From assembly GCF_016801865.2 (NCBI RefSeq), contig NC_068937.1:66507665-66571664 (forward strand): a DNA stretch of 64,000 nt. Reading direction: 5' to 3'. A program made the translations under genes and the position numbers. Positions 38,590-49,400 of the stretch are shown here, piece by piece. Under the pieces are notes generated by a model, which did no database searches, was not told the DNA's origin, and was given only the letters and a program-made list of their open reading frames with translations. Position 1 is the first letter of the stretch. The number at the start of each line of letters is the position of its first letter. The DNA is from Culex pipiens pallens. Lineage: Eukaryota; Arthropoda; Insecta; Diptera; Culicidae.

Positions 38590-41500
38590 TCAATTGATCA
38601 CTCCCAACATGGCCCGAAGTTTCTGGAACCTCGGAGCGGCCAGTCCTTTCGTCATCACGTCTGCCAGTTGATCCTCCGTTGGCAGATACTCCAAACACAG
38701 CTTGCCCTTGTCCACCAAGTCGCGCACGAAGAAATGCTGGATTTCGATGTGCTTCATTCGTCTCGCTTTGCGTGGGTCCTTGGTGATGGCGATACAAGGT
38801 TGATTGTCCTCGTACATCTTGATCGGTTCCGGTACACGCCAACCAACGGAACTCAGCAGGTTCGCCACCCACAGGACTTCGCAACTGGCCTGGCAGAGGG
38901 CCATCAGTTCAGCTTCGGTTGTAGACAAGGCGACGGACTGCTGCTTCCTTGTTGCCCACATCACGGTAGATCCGTACAGCTTCACGATCAATCCGGACAC
39001 GGATCGTCTATCGTTGAGGTCGTTACCCCAGTCGGCGTCAGCAAAGCCTTCGACAGCTTCCGTTGAGTCGGCCGAACGGTAAACAAGACGATAATCGAGT
39101 GTGCCCCGGAGATACCTCAGCACACGTTTGACGGTTACCCAGTGCTCATCGGTTGCGGAACACTGAAAACCGGCGAGGTAGTTCACCGCCGCAGAGATGT
39201 CTGGACGTGACGTCACCGTGAGGTACATCAGACATCCTACAAGTTCCCGGTACGGCTTCTCCGTGCGCTGCTGCTGGTCACCTTTCACGAGCTTTAGGTG
39301 CGGGTCCATGGGAATGGCCGAGGGCTTGCAGTCAGCCATCCCGAAACGGTCGAGTACGCTCTGCACGTACGAGCGCTGGTCAATCGTCATCTGCTTCGAA
39401 CTCCGATCGCGCCGGATGTTCAGCCCTAAGAAGCTTTGCACTTCTTGCAGATCCCTCATTTCGAACTCGTCAGAAAGTTTTTCCTTCAGATCTCGGATGG
39501 CGTCCTCCGAACTGCTCACGAGCAAAATATCGTCAACGTAAATAACTACGTACATGACCAGCTTGCCAGTGACACGAAAGTACAAACAGAAATCGTGCTC
39601 ACTTCTTCGAAAACCCAGACCGCTTACAAACTCGTGAAACCGCTTGTTCCAATTCCGAGAGGCTTGCTTTAAACCGTAGATGGCCTTGTCCAGTTTGCAA
39701 ACCAGTTTGTCTCCTTCTTCGAACCCGGCAGGTTGGCGCATAAAGATGTCCTCCTCCAAACCGCCGTTGAGAAATGCACACTTCACGTCCATCTGGTGGA
39801 CGTGCCAATCTTCACGGTTCGCAAGCACCAGCAGGATCCGTACCGTGGACATCCGTACAACCGGCGAATAGGTTTCCGTGAAGTCGAAACCTTGGCGTTG
39901 CGTAAAGCCACGGGCCACCAGCCTGGCCTTGTACCGCTCGATTTCGCCGGCGCTGTTCCTTTTCAGCTTGAACACCCATTTGGTGTCGATCACTTTTCTA
40001 CCCTTAGGTAGTTTCACTAGATGCCACGTTTTGTTCTTTTTCAGTGCACTTAGCTCTTCCTCGATCGCTTCCTCCCAAGACGGCCAATCACTTCTTTTCC
40101 GCAGTTCACAAATGTCACTCGGAATGTTGTCTATGAACTCTTCTGCACTGAGCGCGTAACTCGACATGTCCATGTCAAAGTCTTTGTGCCAACTGGGAGG
40201 AATGATCGGTCTTCCACTTTTACTTTTATCGGTAGGTGCACTTTCTTCTTTGTTTTGTTCACTGTTTTCTTCTTTAGCCGCATCATCCGCATCGCTGCCT
40301 TCGGTGAAGTACTCCGAGTCGTTCTCTTCTTCCCCTCCTTCTGGAACCACCGGCTGCTGCGGCTGCTCTTCTCGGCTTCCGGTGTCGTCTTCCTCGGGCT
40401 TCTGCGGCAACTGCGTTTCGCCGGACACCGATTCCGTAATGGTCACCGAACGCTTGCAGTTGGTCACCGTGCACGGCCGCATCCCCGTTTCGTTAAAGAT
40501 CGCATCTCTAGCCAAAATCACTTTTTCTCCGTTCCAGACGCGGTACCCGTTCGACGCGTAGCCAACGAACAGCACCTTCTCGCTCTTCACGTCCAGCTTC
40601 TTCCGCAGCTGCTTCGGGACGTGGATGTAGCACTCACTTCCGAACACCCGTAGATGCGAAACGTCCGGCTTCCGGCTGCTCCAGGCTTCGAACGGCGTGA
40701 CGTCACCGGCGACGGCGACGCTCGGGCTGCGATTTAGCAGATACACAGCGGTGATCACTGCTTCTCCCCACAGGAACTTGGGGACATTTTTGGCTTCCAT
40801 CATCGCACGCACTTTTTCAATCACTGTTCGGTTCAGCCGCTCGCTGACCCCGTTTTGCTCCGGTGTGTAGGGAACCGTAAACTCCAGCCGAATTCCTCTT
40901 TGTTTACAAAACCGCCTCACTTGTTCGCCCGTATATTCTCCACCATTGTCGCACCGGAGGCGCGATATCTTCGTGCCAAAGTGTGCTGTGGCCATGGCCT
41001 CGTACTCCCGCAGTCGCTCTAGAACTTCACTCTTTGACCGCAACAGGTACACAACCGACAGGTGAGTGTAATCGTCCGTGAAGGTAACAAAATAGCGATT
41101 ACCGTCCCACGCCACGGGATCGATTGGCCCACACACATCACTATGCACGATTTCCAGGGGCCGGCCGGAATGCTTCTGCTTTCGGGCCGGGAACGGCAGG
41201 CGCGTCAGCTTACCACTTATGCACGCTTCACACAGGAGTCGCTCGTGTCCTGCGTCGTCAATCTGCATGCCACTGACTAGGTTTTTCTTCGCCAGCTTCA
41301 GGAGGTTGTCGTTTCCAAGATGACCGTAGCGCAAGTGCCACAGTCCGACTTGCTGTTCCACCTGACCGGTCACCATCGCTCTGTCGCTTCGCTGGGGCTT
41401 GAAGTCGAAATCCATGCAGTACAGCTTTCCAGACTGCTTCCCAACGGCCACGGTCTGGCCGGCGTTTTCGACGATCACGGTTCCATTGTAAAACACAACC

Positions 41501-42627
41501 TTCAAACCGCTTTCTCCCATCTTTCGCAGTGACAGCAAATTGACTGACAGATCAGGTATAAACAACACTTTTTCGATGTTTATCCTGACACTCGCGCCGT
41601 CCACTGCAGCAAAAGCGACTACACTACCACAATGAAAAGCCGACAGCGTGACCCCACTTTTTGCTGTTTGAACTGTCACCGGCTTGTCAAGCTTCTCCAG
41701 GCTGTCAAAAAGCGACCTGTCATTGCACATGTGCTCCGACGCACCGCTGTCTAGATACCACTTTGATGAGGTAACCGTACTTGCAGCAATGGCGTCGTCG
41801 TTCCCTTCGGTGGCCACAAACGTGACGGCTTTGGACACGTTCGCCTTCGGGGCACTTTTCTTCGGCTGGAAACGGGAAGCACTTTTGTGGTGGTCTTTAT
41901 TCTTCGGGCAGTGCACTTTCCTGTGCCCAACTTCCCCGCAACTGTAGCACCTCAGCTTGGCCCGCGTCCTCCCGGCAAACGCAGCACCTTCGGAATCCGC
42001 CTCTTGCAGCATACTCTTCCGCTTCGCCTCCACGTCGAGGTACTTCTTCCGGACGAGATCCATCGTGAGCTTTTCCGTCACGGCCTCCATTGCTGTCGTG
42101 ATGGCGTCGTACGATTCGGGCATGGTCAGCATCAAGTGGCATATAACATCTTCATCGTCCATCTTGGCGCCCGCCCCCTTGATCTCCCGCACGAGCTTGT
42201 CGAACCGCAGGAAGTGTTCTTCCAGCCGCTCGTCTTCCCGGAACCGCATGGAGAGCAACTTGCGCTTGAGTATGAAACGGTTGGAAATACTCTTGCGCTC
42301 AAAAACCTCGTGGAGTCCGTCCCAAATCTCCTTGGGGCTCTTTTTGTCCTTCACGTACTCCAAGTAGTTGTCGGCGATGGACTCGACCAGTACCGACCGA
42401 CACTTTTTGTCCTGGCGAACGCGTTTGAGCTTGAGCAGCTCCTTCTCCGCTTTCTTGTCCGCCGCATCGCCCTCCGGGATCTCCCAGAACGGCTCCGTTT
42501 CAGCTGCCGTCTCGACGCAGTGCATAACCTCCAATTGGTCGAGGTAGACCTTCATCCGGAAGCACCAGTTGTTGAAATTTGTGCCGTCGAACGACCGGAT
42601 CTTGAGAGTTTTCGTGTCTTCCTCCAT
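38590..42627 (-). CDS. copia Gag-Pol polyprotein (Gag, protease, integrase, RT, RNase H)
   Basis: 1345 codons, full copia length, no stop or frameshift; starts MEEDTKTLKIRSFDGTNFNN. Gag ~1-215, then a CCHC knuckle CYSCGEVGHRKVHC (227-240). Protease WYLDSGASEHMC (active Asp 293). Integrase zinc site HLRYGHLG (H431/H436) with CEACISGK (C466, C469), catalytic D497 (HSDVCGP), D560 (RCDNGGEY) and E596 (NGVSERLNR). An acidic linker ~740-800. Reverse transcriptase from ~860 (WHLVKLPKGRKVIDTKWVF), DVKCAFLNG (D947), and YVDD at 1030-1033. RNase H with FADADWGND (~1196-1203), STTEAELMAL (~1235) and YEDNQPC (~1272). All catalytic signatures are present. The single frame means Gag and Pol come from one product, as in copia. 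Confidence 0.96.
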   Translation of the reverse strand: MEEDTKTLKIRSFDGTNFNNWCFRMKVYLDQLEVMHCVETAAETEPFWEIPEGDAADKKAEKELLKLKRVRQDKKCRSVLVESIADNYLEYVKDKKSPKEIWDGLHEVFERKSISNRFILKRKLLSMRFREDERLEEHFLRFDKLVREIKGAGAKMDDEDVICHLMLTMPESYDAITTAMEAVTEKLTMDLVRKKYLDVEAKRKSMLQEADSEGAAFAGRTRAKLRCYSCGEVGHRKVHCPKNKDHHKSASRFQPKKSAPKANVSKAVTFVATEGNDDAIAASTVTSSKWYLDSGASEHMCNDRSLFDSLEKLDKPVTVQTAKSGVTLSAFHCGSVVAFAAVDGASVRINIEKVLFIPDLSVNLLSLRKMGESGLKVVFYNGTVIVENAGQTVAVGKQSGKLYCMDFDFKPQRSDRAMVTGQVEQQVGLWHLRYGHLGNDNLLKLAKKNLVSGMQIDDAGHERLLCEACISGKLTRLPFPARKQKHSGRPLEIVHSDVCGPIDPVAWDGNRYFVTFTDDYTHLSVVYLLRSKSEVLERLREYEAMATAHFGTKISRLRCDNGGEYTGEQVRRFCKQRGIRLEFTVPYTPEQNGVSERLNRTVIEKVRAMMEAKNVPKFLWGEAVITAVYLLNRSPSVAVAGDVTPFEAWSSRKPDVSHLRVFGSECYIHVPKQLRKKLDVKSEKVLFVGYASNGYRVWNGEKVILARDAIFNETGMRPCTVTNCKRSVTITESVSGETQLPQKPEEDDTGSREEQPQQPVVPEGGEEENDSEYFTEGSDADDAAKEENSEQNKEESAPTDKSKSGRPIIPPSWHKDFDMDMSSYALSAEEFIDNIPSDICELRKRSDWPSWEEAIEEELSALKKNKTWHLVKLPKGRKVIDTKWVFKLKRNSAGEIERYKARLVARGFTQRQGFDFTETYSPVVRMSTVRILLVLANREDWHVHQMDVKCAFLNGGLEEDIFMRQPAGFEEGDKLVCKLDKAIYGLKQASRNWNKRFHEFVSGLGFRRSEHDFCLYFRVTGKLVMYVVIYVDDILLVSSSEDAIRDLKEKLSDEFEMRDLQEVQSFLGLNIRRDRSSKQMTIDQRSYVQSVLDRFGMADCKPSAIPMDPHLKLVKGDQQQRTEKPYRELVGCLMYLTVTSRPDISAAVNYLAGFQCSATDEHWVTVKRVLRYLRGTLDYRLVYRSADSTEAVEGFADADWGNDLNDRRSVSGLIVKLYGSTVMWATRKQQSVALSTTEAELMALCQASCEVLWVANLLSSVGWRVPEPIKMYEDNQPCIAITKDPRKARRMKHIEIQHFFVRDLVDKGKLCLEYLPTEDQLADVMTKGLAAPRFQKLRAMLGVIN

Positions 42628-42712
42628 CGCGCGCGCGTTCTTCTACCGGTTCTACTCCGAATTACCGAGTACAAAACCGAAACTTTTCAACAACGTGGTT
42701 ATGTGAACTTAT

Positions 42713-42726
42713 CTGGGCCCATAACC
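42713..42726 (-). promoter_or_regulatory. copia primer-binding site (half-tRNA iMet)
   Basis: GGTTATGGGCCCAG on the minus strand directly after the 5' LTR; complementary to CTGGGCCCATAACC in the anticodon arm of initiator tRNA-Met. Known priming mode for Drosophila copia. Confidence 0.9.
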
Positions 42727-42873
42727 TTTTAATGTCGGAGGCGTGAATAAAAACAACGTGTTGCTTTGTACAGACAACAGAACAGACTAAATATATTTGA
42801 CGTACTATATGTACACGTATAAAAGAAACCCAATCAATTGTGTAAAATCAGAACACAGAGTACACTGTTAACA
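42727..42873 (-). repeat. copia 5' LTR
   Basis: Same 147 bases as the 3' LTR; no difference seen by eye. Confidence 0.85.
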
Positions 42874-42949
42874 TATTTGACATCTGCTTGAAGTGAAAGG
42901 AGAATCATGATTTATAATAAAAATTGGTCTTTTTATGGTTCCACGGAAC

Positions 42950-43905
42950 TGGACATTGATGATGGACATTTTAATTGGACTGGCCACAACCCGTATTGGT
43001 CCGTATTCTCCCGGGGATGTTCCGTTGAGCGGACATTCGCGGCACCGTATGGATATGGGCAATATTGGTGTTAATTTTCACGATTTTCAAAGTCACATAT
43101 GAAAATTACGAAAATTAACATTTTAAACGGACTGGCCACAACCCGGATGGTTCCGAGTTCCCCGGGGATGTTCCGTTCGAGGAACATTGGCGGCACCGAT
43201 GTATATGGGCAATATTGGTGTCATTTTCACGATTTTCAAAATCACATGTTAATATTACGAAAATGGACATTGTTAGTGGACTGGCCACTATCCGAATTGG
43301 TTCGGGTTCCCCCGGGGATGTTCCGTTGAGCGAACATTGGCGGCACCTTATGAATATGGGCAATATTGGTGTCAAACTTCACGATTTTCAAAATCACAAA
43401 TGAAAATTACGAAAATGGACTTTTTTAGTGGACTGGCCACAACCCAGGTAGTTCCGGGTTCCCCCAGGGATGTTCCGTTGAGCAGGCATTGGCGGCACCG
43501 TATGAATATGGGCAATATTGGTGTCAAAATTCATGATTTTAAATATCACGTATGAAAATTACGAAAATTGACATATTTAGTGGACTGGCCACAACCCGGA
43601 TGGTTCCGGGTTCCCCGGGGGATGTTCCGTTCGAGGAACATTGGCGGCACCGATGAATATGGGCAATATTGGTGTCAAACTTCACGATTTTCAAATTCAC
43701 ATATTAACATTACGAAAATGGACATTGTGACTGGACTGGCCACAATCTGAATTGGTCCGGGTTCCCACGGGGATGTTCCGTTGAGCGGACATTGGCGGCA
43801 CCGTATGAATATGGGCAACATTGGAGTCAAAATTCACGATTTTCAAAACACGAACGAACTGGCCACAATTTGGATGGTTCCGGGTTCCCCTGGCAATGTT
43901 CTGTT
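42950..43905. repeat. ~151-bp tandem satellite, about six units
   Basis: The landmark CTGGCCACAA recurs at about 42979, 43132, 43281, 43433, 43584, 43735 and 43859, mostly 149-153 bp apart; the last unit is short. Each unit also has GGGGATGTTCCGTTGAGCG, ATTGGCGGCACCGTATG, and GGGCAATATTGGTGTC. Units differ by many substitutions, so the array is not newly amplified. The ORFs in it are repeat-derived. Confidence 0.9.
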
Positions 43906-43909
43906 GAAG

Positions 43910-44839
43910 GTAGGGTAGGGTAGTCATCAATGAGACACTTTTGGTTTTTAACTTTTAACGATTTTTGTATTTTTTTCATCAGCATGTTTTAATGAGCTTT
44001 TGTTGCATTTTCATTCTTTTAATGTGTTCTAACATTGACCAAAATATGAGATCGATCCGACCTCTACAGCCAGAGATATCCAACTGTCTCATTGTAGACG
44101 CACTTGGCAGGAACAATGAGACAGGTGGGGAACAATGAGACACTCTACGAAAATCAATACTTTTCTAGTAAAAAATCATGTTTTTGTAATGTTCCATTGC
44201 AGGTGACTTGCCTTGAACATTTTAAACCCTTTTTTGTCAACTTGAAACTTTAATTAACAAAAGTTATACTAAAAAGTATTTAAATTTAGTAAAATCCATT
44301 TATTTGTACCAAATAACTTTATATTTTTGGCTAAATAAAGTCAAAACTCAAATAATATGCCAAAAATCACTTCCAATTCATGTTTTGAAGAATTTCCATA
44401 GATTTTAAAAAGTTTGATGAAGAAAAATCAAAGTGTCTCATTGTTACCCATGGGCTGAAAAGAGTGGGGAACAATGAGACAGCCCTGGAGTCTGGGTTTA
44501 TTCTTAATTTTGGTCAAATCTAATGAAAGGCCATTGTAGCCCAACTAATGACCTATGAAATGACGAAAGTAAATTTTGAGAAATATTAGTTTTTGTATTA
44601 TTGGCAGCCTATGAGCGAAAATGTAATTTTCAGTCATAATTTACTTTTACACCCCAAAATCAAAAAATTATGAATAACATTGCAAGGGAGCGTCCATAAC
44701 CAAAGCCACTATTATGGCAGACGTGTATCCAGTAGACACACCTTTCCTCAAAATATGAGCCTGATTGGTTGAAACTACGACTTGTGAGAGCCATTTTATC
44801 ATTGTTCCCCGTGTCTTATTGATGACTACTCTACCCTAC
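43910..44839. mobile_element. ~930-bp DNA element with GTAGGGTAG ends and ATGAGACA motifs
   Basis: GTAGGGTAGGGTAGTCATCA on the left is inverted as TGATGACTACTCTACCCTAC on the right with one mismatch, then the similarity continues (ATGAGACAC against its complement). The motif GGGGAACAATGAGACA and its complement TGTCTCATTGTT occur several times inside (about 44088, 44108, 44128, 44432, 44465). It interrupts the last satellite unit. No ORF; superfamily unknown. Confidence 0.7.
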
Positions 44840-45430
44840 ATTGAATTTATTTTTCGAATTAATTTAAATTGTGGATTGTGGATGGATGATCATTTGAGTT
44901 TTTTTTTCAACTTCAATATTTATTATTTATTTATTTGTGCCGATATAATTAACTTATGATCATTTGAAATTTCTTTTTCAGCTTCAATATTTGTTATTTA
45001 TTTATTTTTGCCGATAATGTCCCTTCGACGAAACATACCCCGAGGAACTTGGACTGATGCAGTTTGTGACAAATAAACTTTATAGGCTGATACGCAGATG
45101 GGAAGGAACGCAAAACTCCATACAAAAAAACGCCCAAGAAACGGTCAAGGAAAGGGTCACGAAAAGATTTTTCTTAAGCGGTACGCAGCTGAAAAGTAAC
45201 AGAAACGGAAAGATTGCGTTTGACGTTTATTCGCGCGGTGCTTGTTTGTAATATGTTTTGATGAAAAAATCAATGAATTGTAATTTTTCTTTTTGAATGC
45301 GACTGATAATTACAAACGTTTTAATAATTTTGAATTGGATATAATAATATTTAAAATTCCCGCCGAATCTCAAAAAGCAGAATATTGAAACTAAAAGGAG
45401 AGATTTAGTTTTTTGGTCGAAATGGAGTAA
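44840..45430. other. Spacer with a ~70-bp tandem duplication
   Basis: 44884-44950 and 44954-45017 are diverged copies (ATGATCATTTGA ... CTTCAATATTTATTATTTATTTATTT ... GCCGATA). The ORF at 45057-45251 (MQFVTNKLYRLIRRWEGTQN...) is basic, has no known domain, and is probably chance. Confidence 0.45.
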
Positions 45431-45431
45431 A

Positions 45432-45535
45432 AAAAGAAGTTGTCTTTATAGATGTCGGCCATCGTGTCACCAACAATTTATTGCTAGTACCAACCAGCTA
45501 CCTCTGAATTTAAGTCCGATTTACCCACACTCGCG
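45432..45535 (-). mobile_element. Truncated SINE, 3' part
   Basis: GAAGTTGTCTTTATAGATGTCGGCCA and ATTGCTAGTACCAACCA match the 3' ends of the SINEs at 22350 and 32386. The tRNA-like head is missing. Confidence 0.6.
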
Positions 45536-46017
45536 GGACCAAAATGAAGTAAATCAGAGTGAAATTAAACTTGACAATAATCATACAAATATCTATGTTC
45601 TTACTGAAAATACAATAATAATCTGAAATTTTGAAATCCAACCAAACAACAAATTCAAAAATATGAAAAAAACAAACATTCCAGAAATTTCAAATAACAT
45701 TTTTTTTAAATAATAAAGAAAATTTCAACAAAAATCAGAAATTTGGAAAATTAAAAATATGCAGAATTGAATAATAATTTTATTTTTTAACGTTTTTATA
45801 AATTCAATAGATCAAAAATGTTAAAATTCGAAACGAATGTACAAGTCGAAATTCCAAAAGTTTTAAAAATCGGAAATATAGAAATTCGTAAATACAAATT
45901 TACGAAAACCTCGACCAAACACTCTATTTCTTCCAAAATTAAAAAAATCAAGAATTAAAAATTAAGAATAAAGAAATTCAAAAAAAATTAAGAATTAAGA
46001 AATTTAAAAAATTAAAC
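45536..46017. other. AT-rich spacer grading into the satellite
   Basis: AT-rich sequence with irregular AAATTC/AATTAAG motifs that become regular toward 46018. Probably eroded satellite edge. Confidence 0.5.
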
Positions 46018-46395
46018 AATTTCAAGATTTCAAAATTTCAAAATTTCAAAATTTCAAAATTTCAAAATTTCAAAATTTCAAAATTTCAAAATTTCAAAAT
46101 TTCAAAATTTCAAAATTTCAAAATTTCAAAATTTCAAAATTTCAAAATTTCAAAATTTCAAAATTTCAAAATTTCAAAATTTCAAAATTTCAAAATTTCA
46201 AAATTTCAAAATTTCAAAATTTCAAAATTTCAAAATTTCAAAATTTCAAAATTTCAAAATTTCAAAATTTCAAAATTTCAAAATTTCAAAATTTCAAAAT
46301 TTCAAAATTTTAAAATTTCAAAATTTAAAATTTCAAAATTTCAAATTTTCAAAATTTCATAATTTTATAATTTCATGATTTCAAAATTTCAAAAT
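46018..46395. repeat. (AAATTTCAA)n 9-bp repeat block
   Basis: About 40 units of a 9-bp motif, uniform to about 46310 and then with scattered changes. Comparable TTTCAAGAT units flank the other 8-bp array at 26280-26340, so both satellites have related edge blocks. Confidence 0.9.
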
Positions 46396-46401
46396 TTCAA
46401 A

Positions 46402-49400
46402 ATTTAAGAATTTAAGAATTTAAGAATTTAAGAATTTAAGAATTTAAGAATTTAAGAATTTAAGAATTTAAGAATTTAAGAATTTAAGAATTTAAGAATT
46501 TAAGAATTTAAGAATTTAAGAATTTAAGAATTTAAGAATTTAAGAATTTAAGAATTTAAGAATTTAAGAATTTAAGAATTTAAGAATTTAAGAATTTAAG
46601 AATTTAAGAATTTAAGAATTTAAGAATTTAAGAATTTAAGAATTTAAGAATTTAAGAATTTAAGAATTTAAGAATTTAAGAATTTAAGAATTTAAGAATT
46701 TAAGAATTTAAGAATTTAAGAATTTAAGAATTTAAGAATTTAAGAATTTAAGAATTTAAGAATTTAAGAATTTAAGAATTTAAGAATTTAAGAATTTAAG
46801 AATTTAAGAATTTAAGAATTTAAGAATTTAAGAATTTAAGAATTTAAGAATTTAAGAATTTAAGAATTTAAGAATTTAAGAATTTAAGAATTTAAGAATT
46901 TAAGAATTTAAGAATTTAAGAATTTAAGAATTTAAGAATTTAAGAATTTAAGAATTTAAGAATTTAAGAATTTAAGAATTTAAGAATTTAAGAATTTAAG
47001 AATTTAAGAATTTAAGAATTTAAGAATTTAAGAATTTAAGAATTTAAGAATTTAAGAATTTAAGAATTTAAGAATTTAAGAATTTAAGAATTTAAGAATT
47101 TAAGAATTTAAGAATTTAAGAATTTAAGAATTTAAGAATTTAAGAATTTAAGAATTTAAGAATTTAAGAATTTAAGAATTTAAGAATTTAAGAATTTAAG
47201 AATTTAAGAATTTAAGAATTTAAGAATTTAAGAATTTAAGAATTTAAGAATTTAAGAATTTAAGAATTTAAGAATTTAAGAATTTAAGAATTTAAGAATT
47301 TAAGAATTTAAGAATTTAAGAATTTAAGAATTTAAGAATTTAAGAATTTAAGAATTTAAGAATTTAAGAATTTAAGAATTTAAGAATTTAAGAATTTAAG
47401 AATTTAAGAATTTAAGAATTTAAGAATTTAAGAATTTAAGAATTTAAGAATTTAAGAATTTAAGAATTTAAGAATTTAAGAATTTAAGAATTTAAGAATT
47501 TAAGAATTTAAGAATTTAAGAATTTAAGAATTTAAGAATTTAAGAATTTAAGAATTTAAGAATTTAAGAATTTAAGAATTTAAGAATTTAAGAATTTAAG
47601 AATTTAAGAATTTAAGAATTTAAGAATTTAAGAATTTAAGAATTTAAGAATTTAAGAATTTAAGAATTTAAGAATTTAAGAATTTAAGAATTTAAGAATT
47701 TAAGAATTTAAGAATTTAAGAATTTAAGAATTTAAGAATTTAAGAATTTAAGAATTTAAGAATTTAAGAATTTAAGAATTTAAGAATTTAAGAATTTAAG
47801 AATTTAAGAATTTAAGAATTTAAGAATTTAAGAATTTAAGAATTTAAGAATTTAAGAATTTAAGAATTTAAGAATTTAAGAATTTAAGAATTTAAGAATT
47901 TAAGAATTTAAGAATTTAAGAATTTAAGAATTTAAGAATTTAAGAATTTAAGAATTTAAGAATTTAAGAATTTAAGAATTTAAGAATTTAAGAATTTAAG
48001 AATTTAAGAATTTAAGAATTTAAGAATTTAAGAATTTAAGAATTTAAGAATTTAAGAATTTAAGAATTTAAGAATTTAAGAATTTAAGAATTTAAGAATT
48101 TAAGAATTTAAGAATTTAAGAATTTAAGAATTTAAGAATTTAAGAATTTAAGAATTTAAGAATTTAAGAATTTAAGAATTTAAGAATTTAAGAATTTAAG
48201 AATTTAAGAATTTAAGAATTTAAGAATTTAAGAATTTAAGAATTTAAGAATTTAAGAATTTAAGAATTTAAGAATTTAAGAATTTAAGAATTTAAGAATT
48301 TAAGAATTTAAGAATTTAAGAATTTAAGAATTTAAGAATTTAAGAATTTAAGAATTTAAGAATTTAAGAATTTAAGAATTTAAGAATTTAAGAATTTAAG
48401 AATTTAAGAATTTAAGAATTTAAGAATTTAAGAATTTAAGAATTTAAGAATTTAAGAATTTAAGAATTTAAGAATTTAAGAATTTAAGAATTTAAGAATT
48501 TAAGAATTTAAGAATTTAAGAATTTAAGAATTTAAGAATTTAAGAATTTAAGAATTTAAGAATTTAAGAATTTAAGAATTTAAGAATTTAAGAATTTAAG
48601 AATTTAAGAATTTAAGAATTTAAGAATTTAAGAATTTAAGAATTTAAGAATTTAAGAATTTAAGAATTTAAGAATTTAAGAATTTAAGAATTTAAGAATT
48701 TAAGAATTTAAGAATTTAAGAATTTAAGAATTTAAGAATTTAAGAATTTAAGAATTTAAGAATTTAAGAATTTAAGAATTTAAGAATTTAAGAATTTAAG
48801 AATTTAAGAATTTAAGAATTTAAGAATTTAAGAATTTAAGAATTTAAGAATTTAAGAATTTAAGAATTTAAGAATTTAAGAATTTAAGAATTTAAGAATT
48901 TAAGAATTTAAGAATTTAAGAATTTAAGAATTTAAGAATTTAAGAATTTAAGAATTTAAGAATTTAAGAATTTAAGAATTTAAGAATTTAAGAATTTAAG
49001 AATTTAAGAATTTAAGAATTTAAGAATTTAAGAATTTAAGAATTTAAGAATTTAAGAATTTAAGAATTTAAGAATTTAAGAATTTAAGAATTTAAGAATT
49101 TAAGAATTTAAGAATTTAAGAATTTAAGAATTTAAGAATTTAAGAATTTAAGAATTTAAGAATTTAAGAATTTAAGAATTTAAGAATTTAAGAATTTAAG
49201 AATTTAAGAATTTAAGAATTTAAGAATTTAAGAATTTAAGAATTTAAGAATTTAAGAATTTAAGAATTTAAGAATTTAAGAATTTAAGAATTTAAGAATT
49301 TAAGAATTTAAGAATTTAAGAATTTAAGAATTTAAGAATTTAAGAATTTAAGAATTTAAGAATTTAAGAATTTAAGAATTTAAGAATTTAAGAATTTAAG

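Larger units (their letters stand above)
38436..42873 (-). mobile_element. Intact Ty1/copia LTR retrotransposon
   Basis: Two LTRs identical by eye, 38436-38582 and 42727-42873 (147 bp). 5-bp target duplication TATTT at 38431-38435 and 42874-42878. On the minus strand the 5' LTR (42873-42727) is followed with no gap by GGTTATGGGCCCAG, complementary to the internal anticodon-arm region of initiator tRNA-Met, the half-tRNA priming used by Drosophila copia. A purine stretch TTGAGGCGGGA (38593-38583) precedes the 3' LTR. One long uninterrupted polyprotein. Identical LTRs and intact coding capacity indicate a young and possibly active copy. Confidence 0.96.

Noticed and set aside
39197..42732. Plus-strand ORFs across the copia element, including one of 281 codons
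   Set aside because: Antisense shadows of the 1345-codon polyprotein.
45057..45251. 64-codon basic ORF as a small gene
   Set aside because: No known domain and no supporting context; short duplications on its left suggest decayed repeat DNA.
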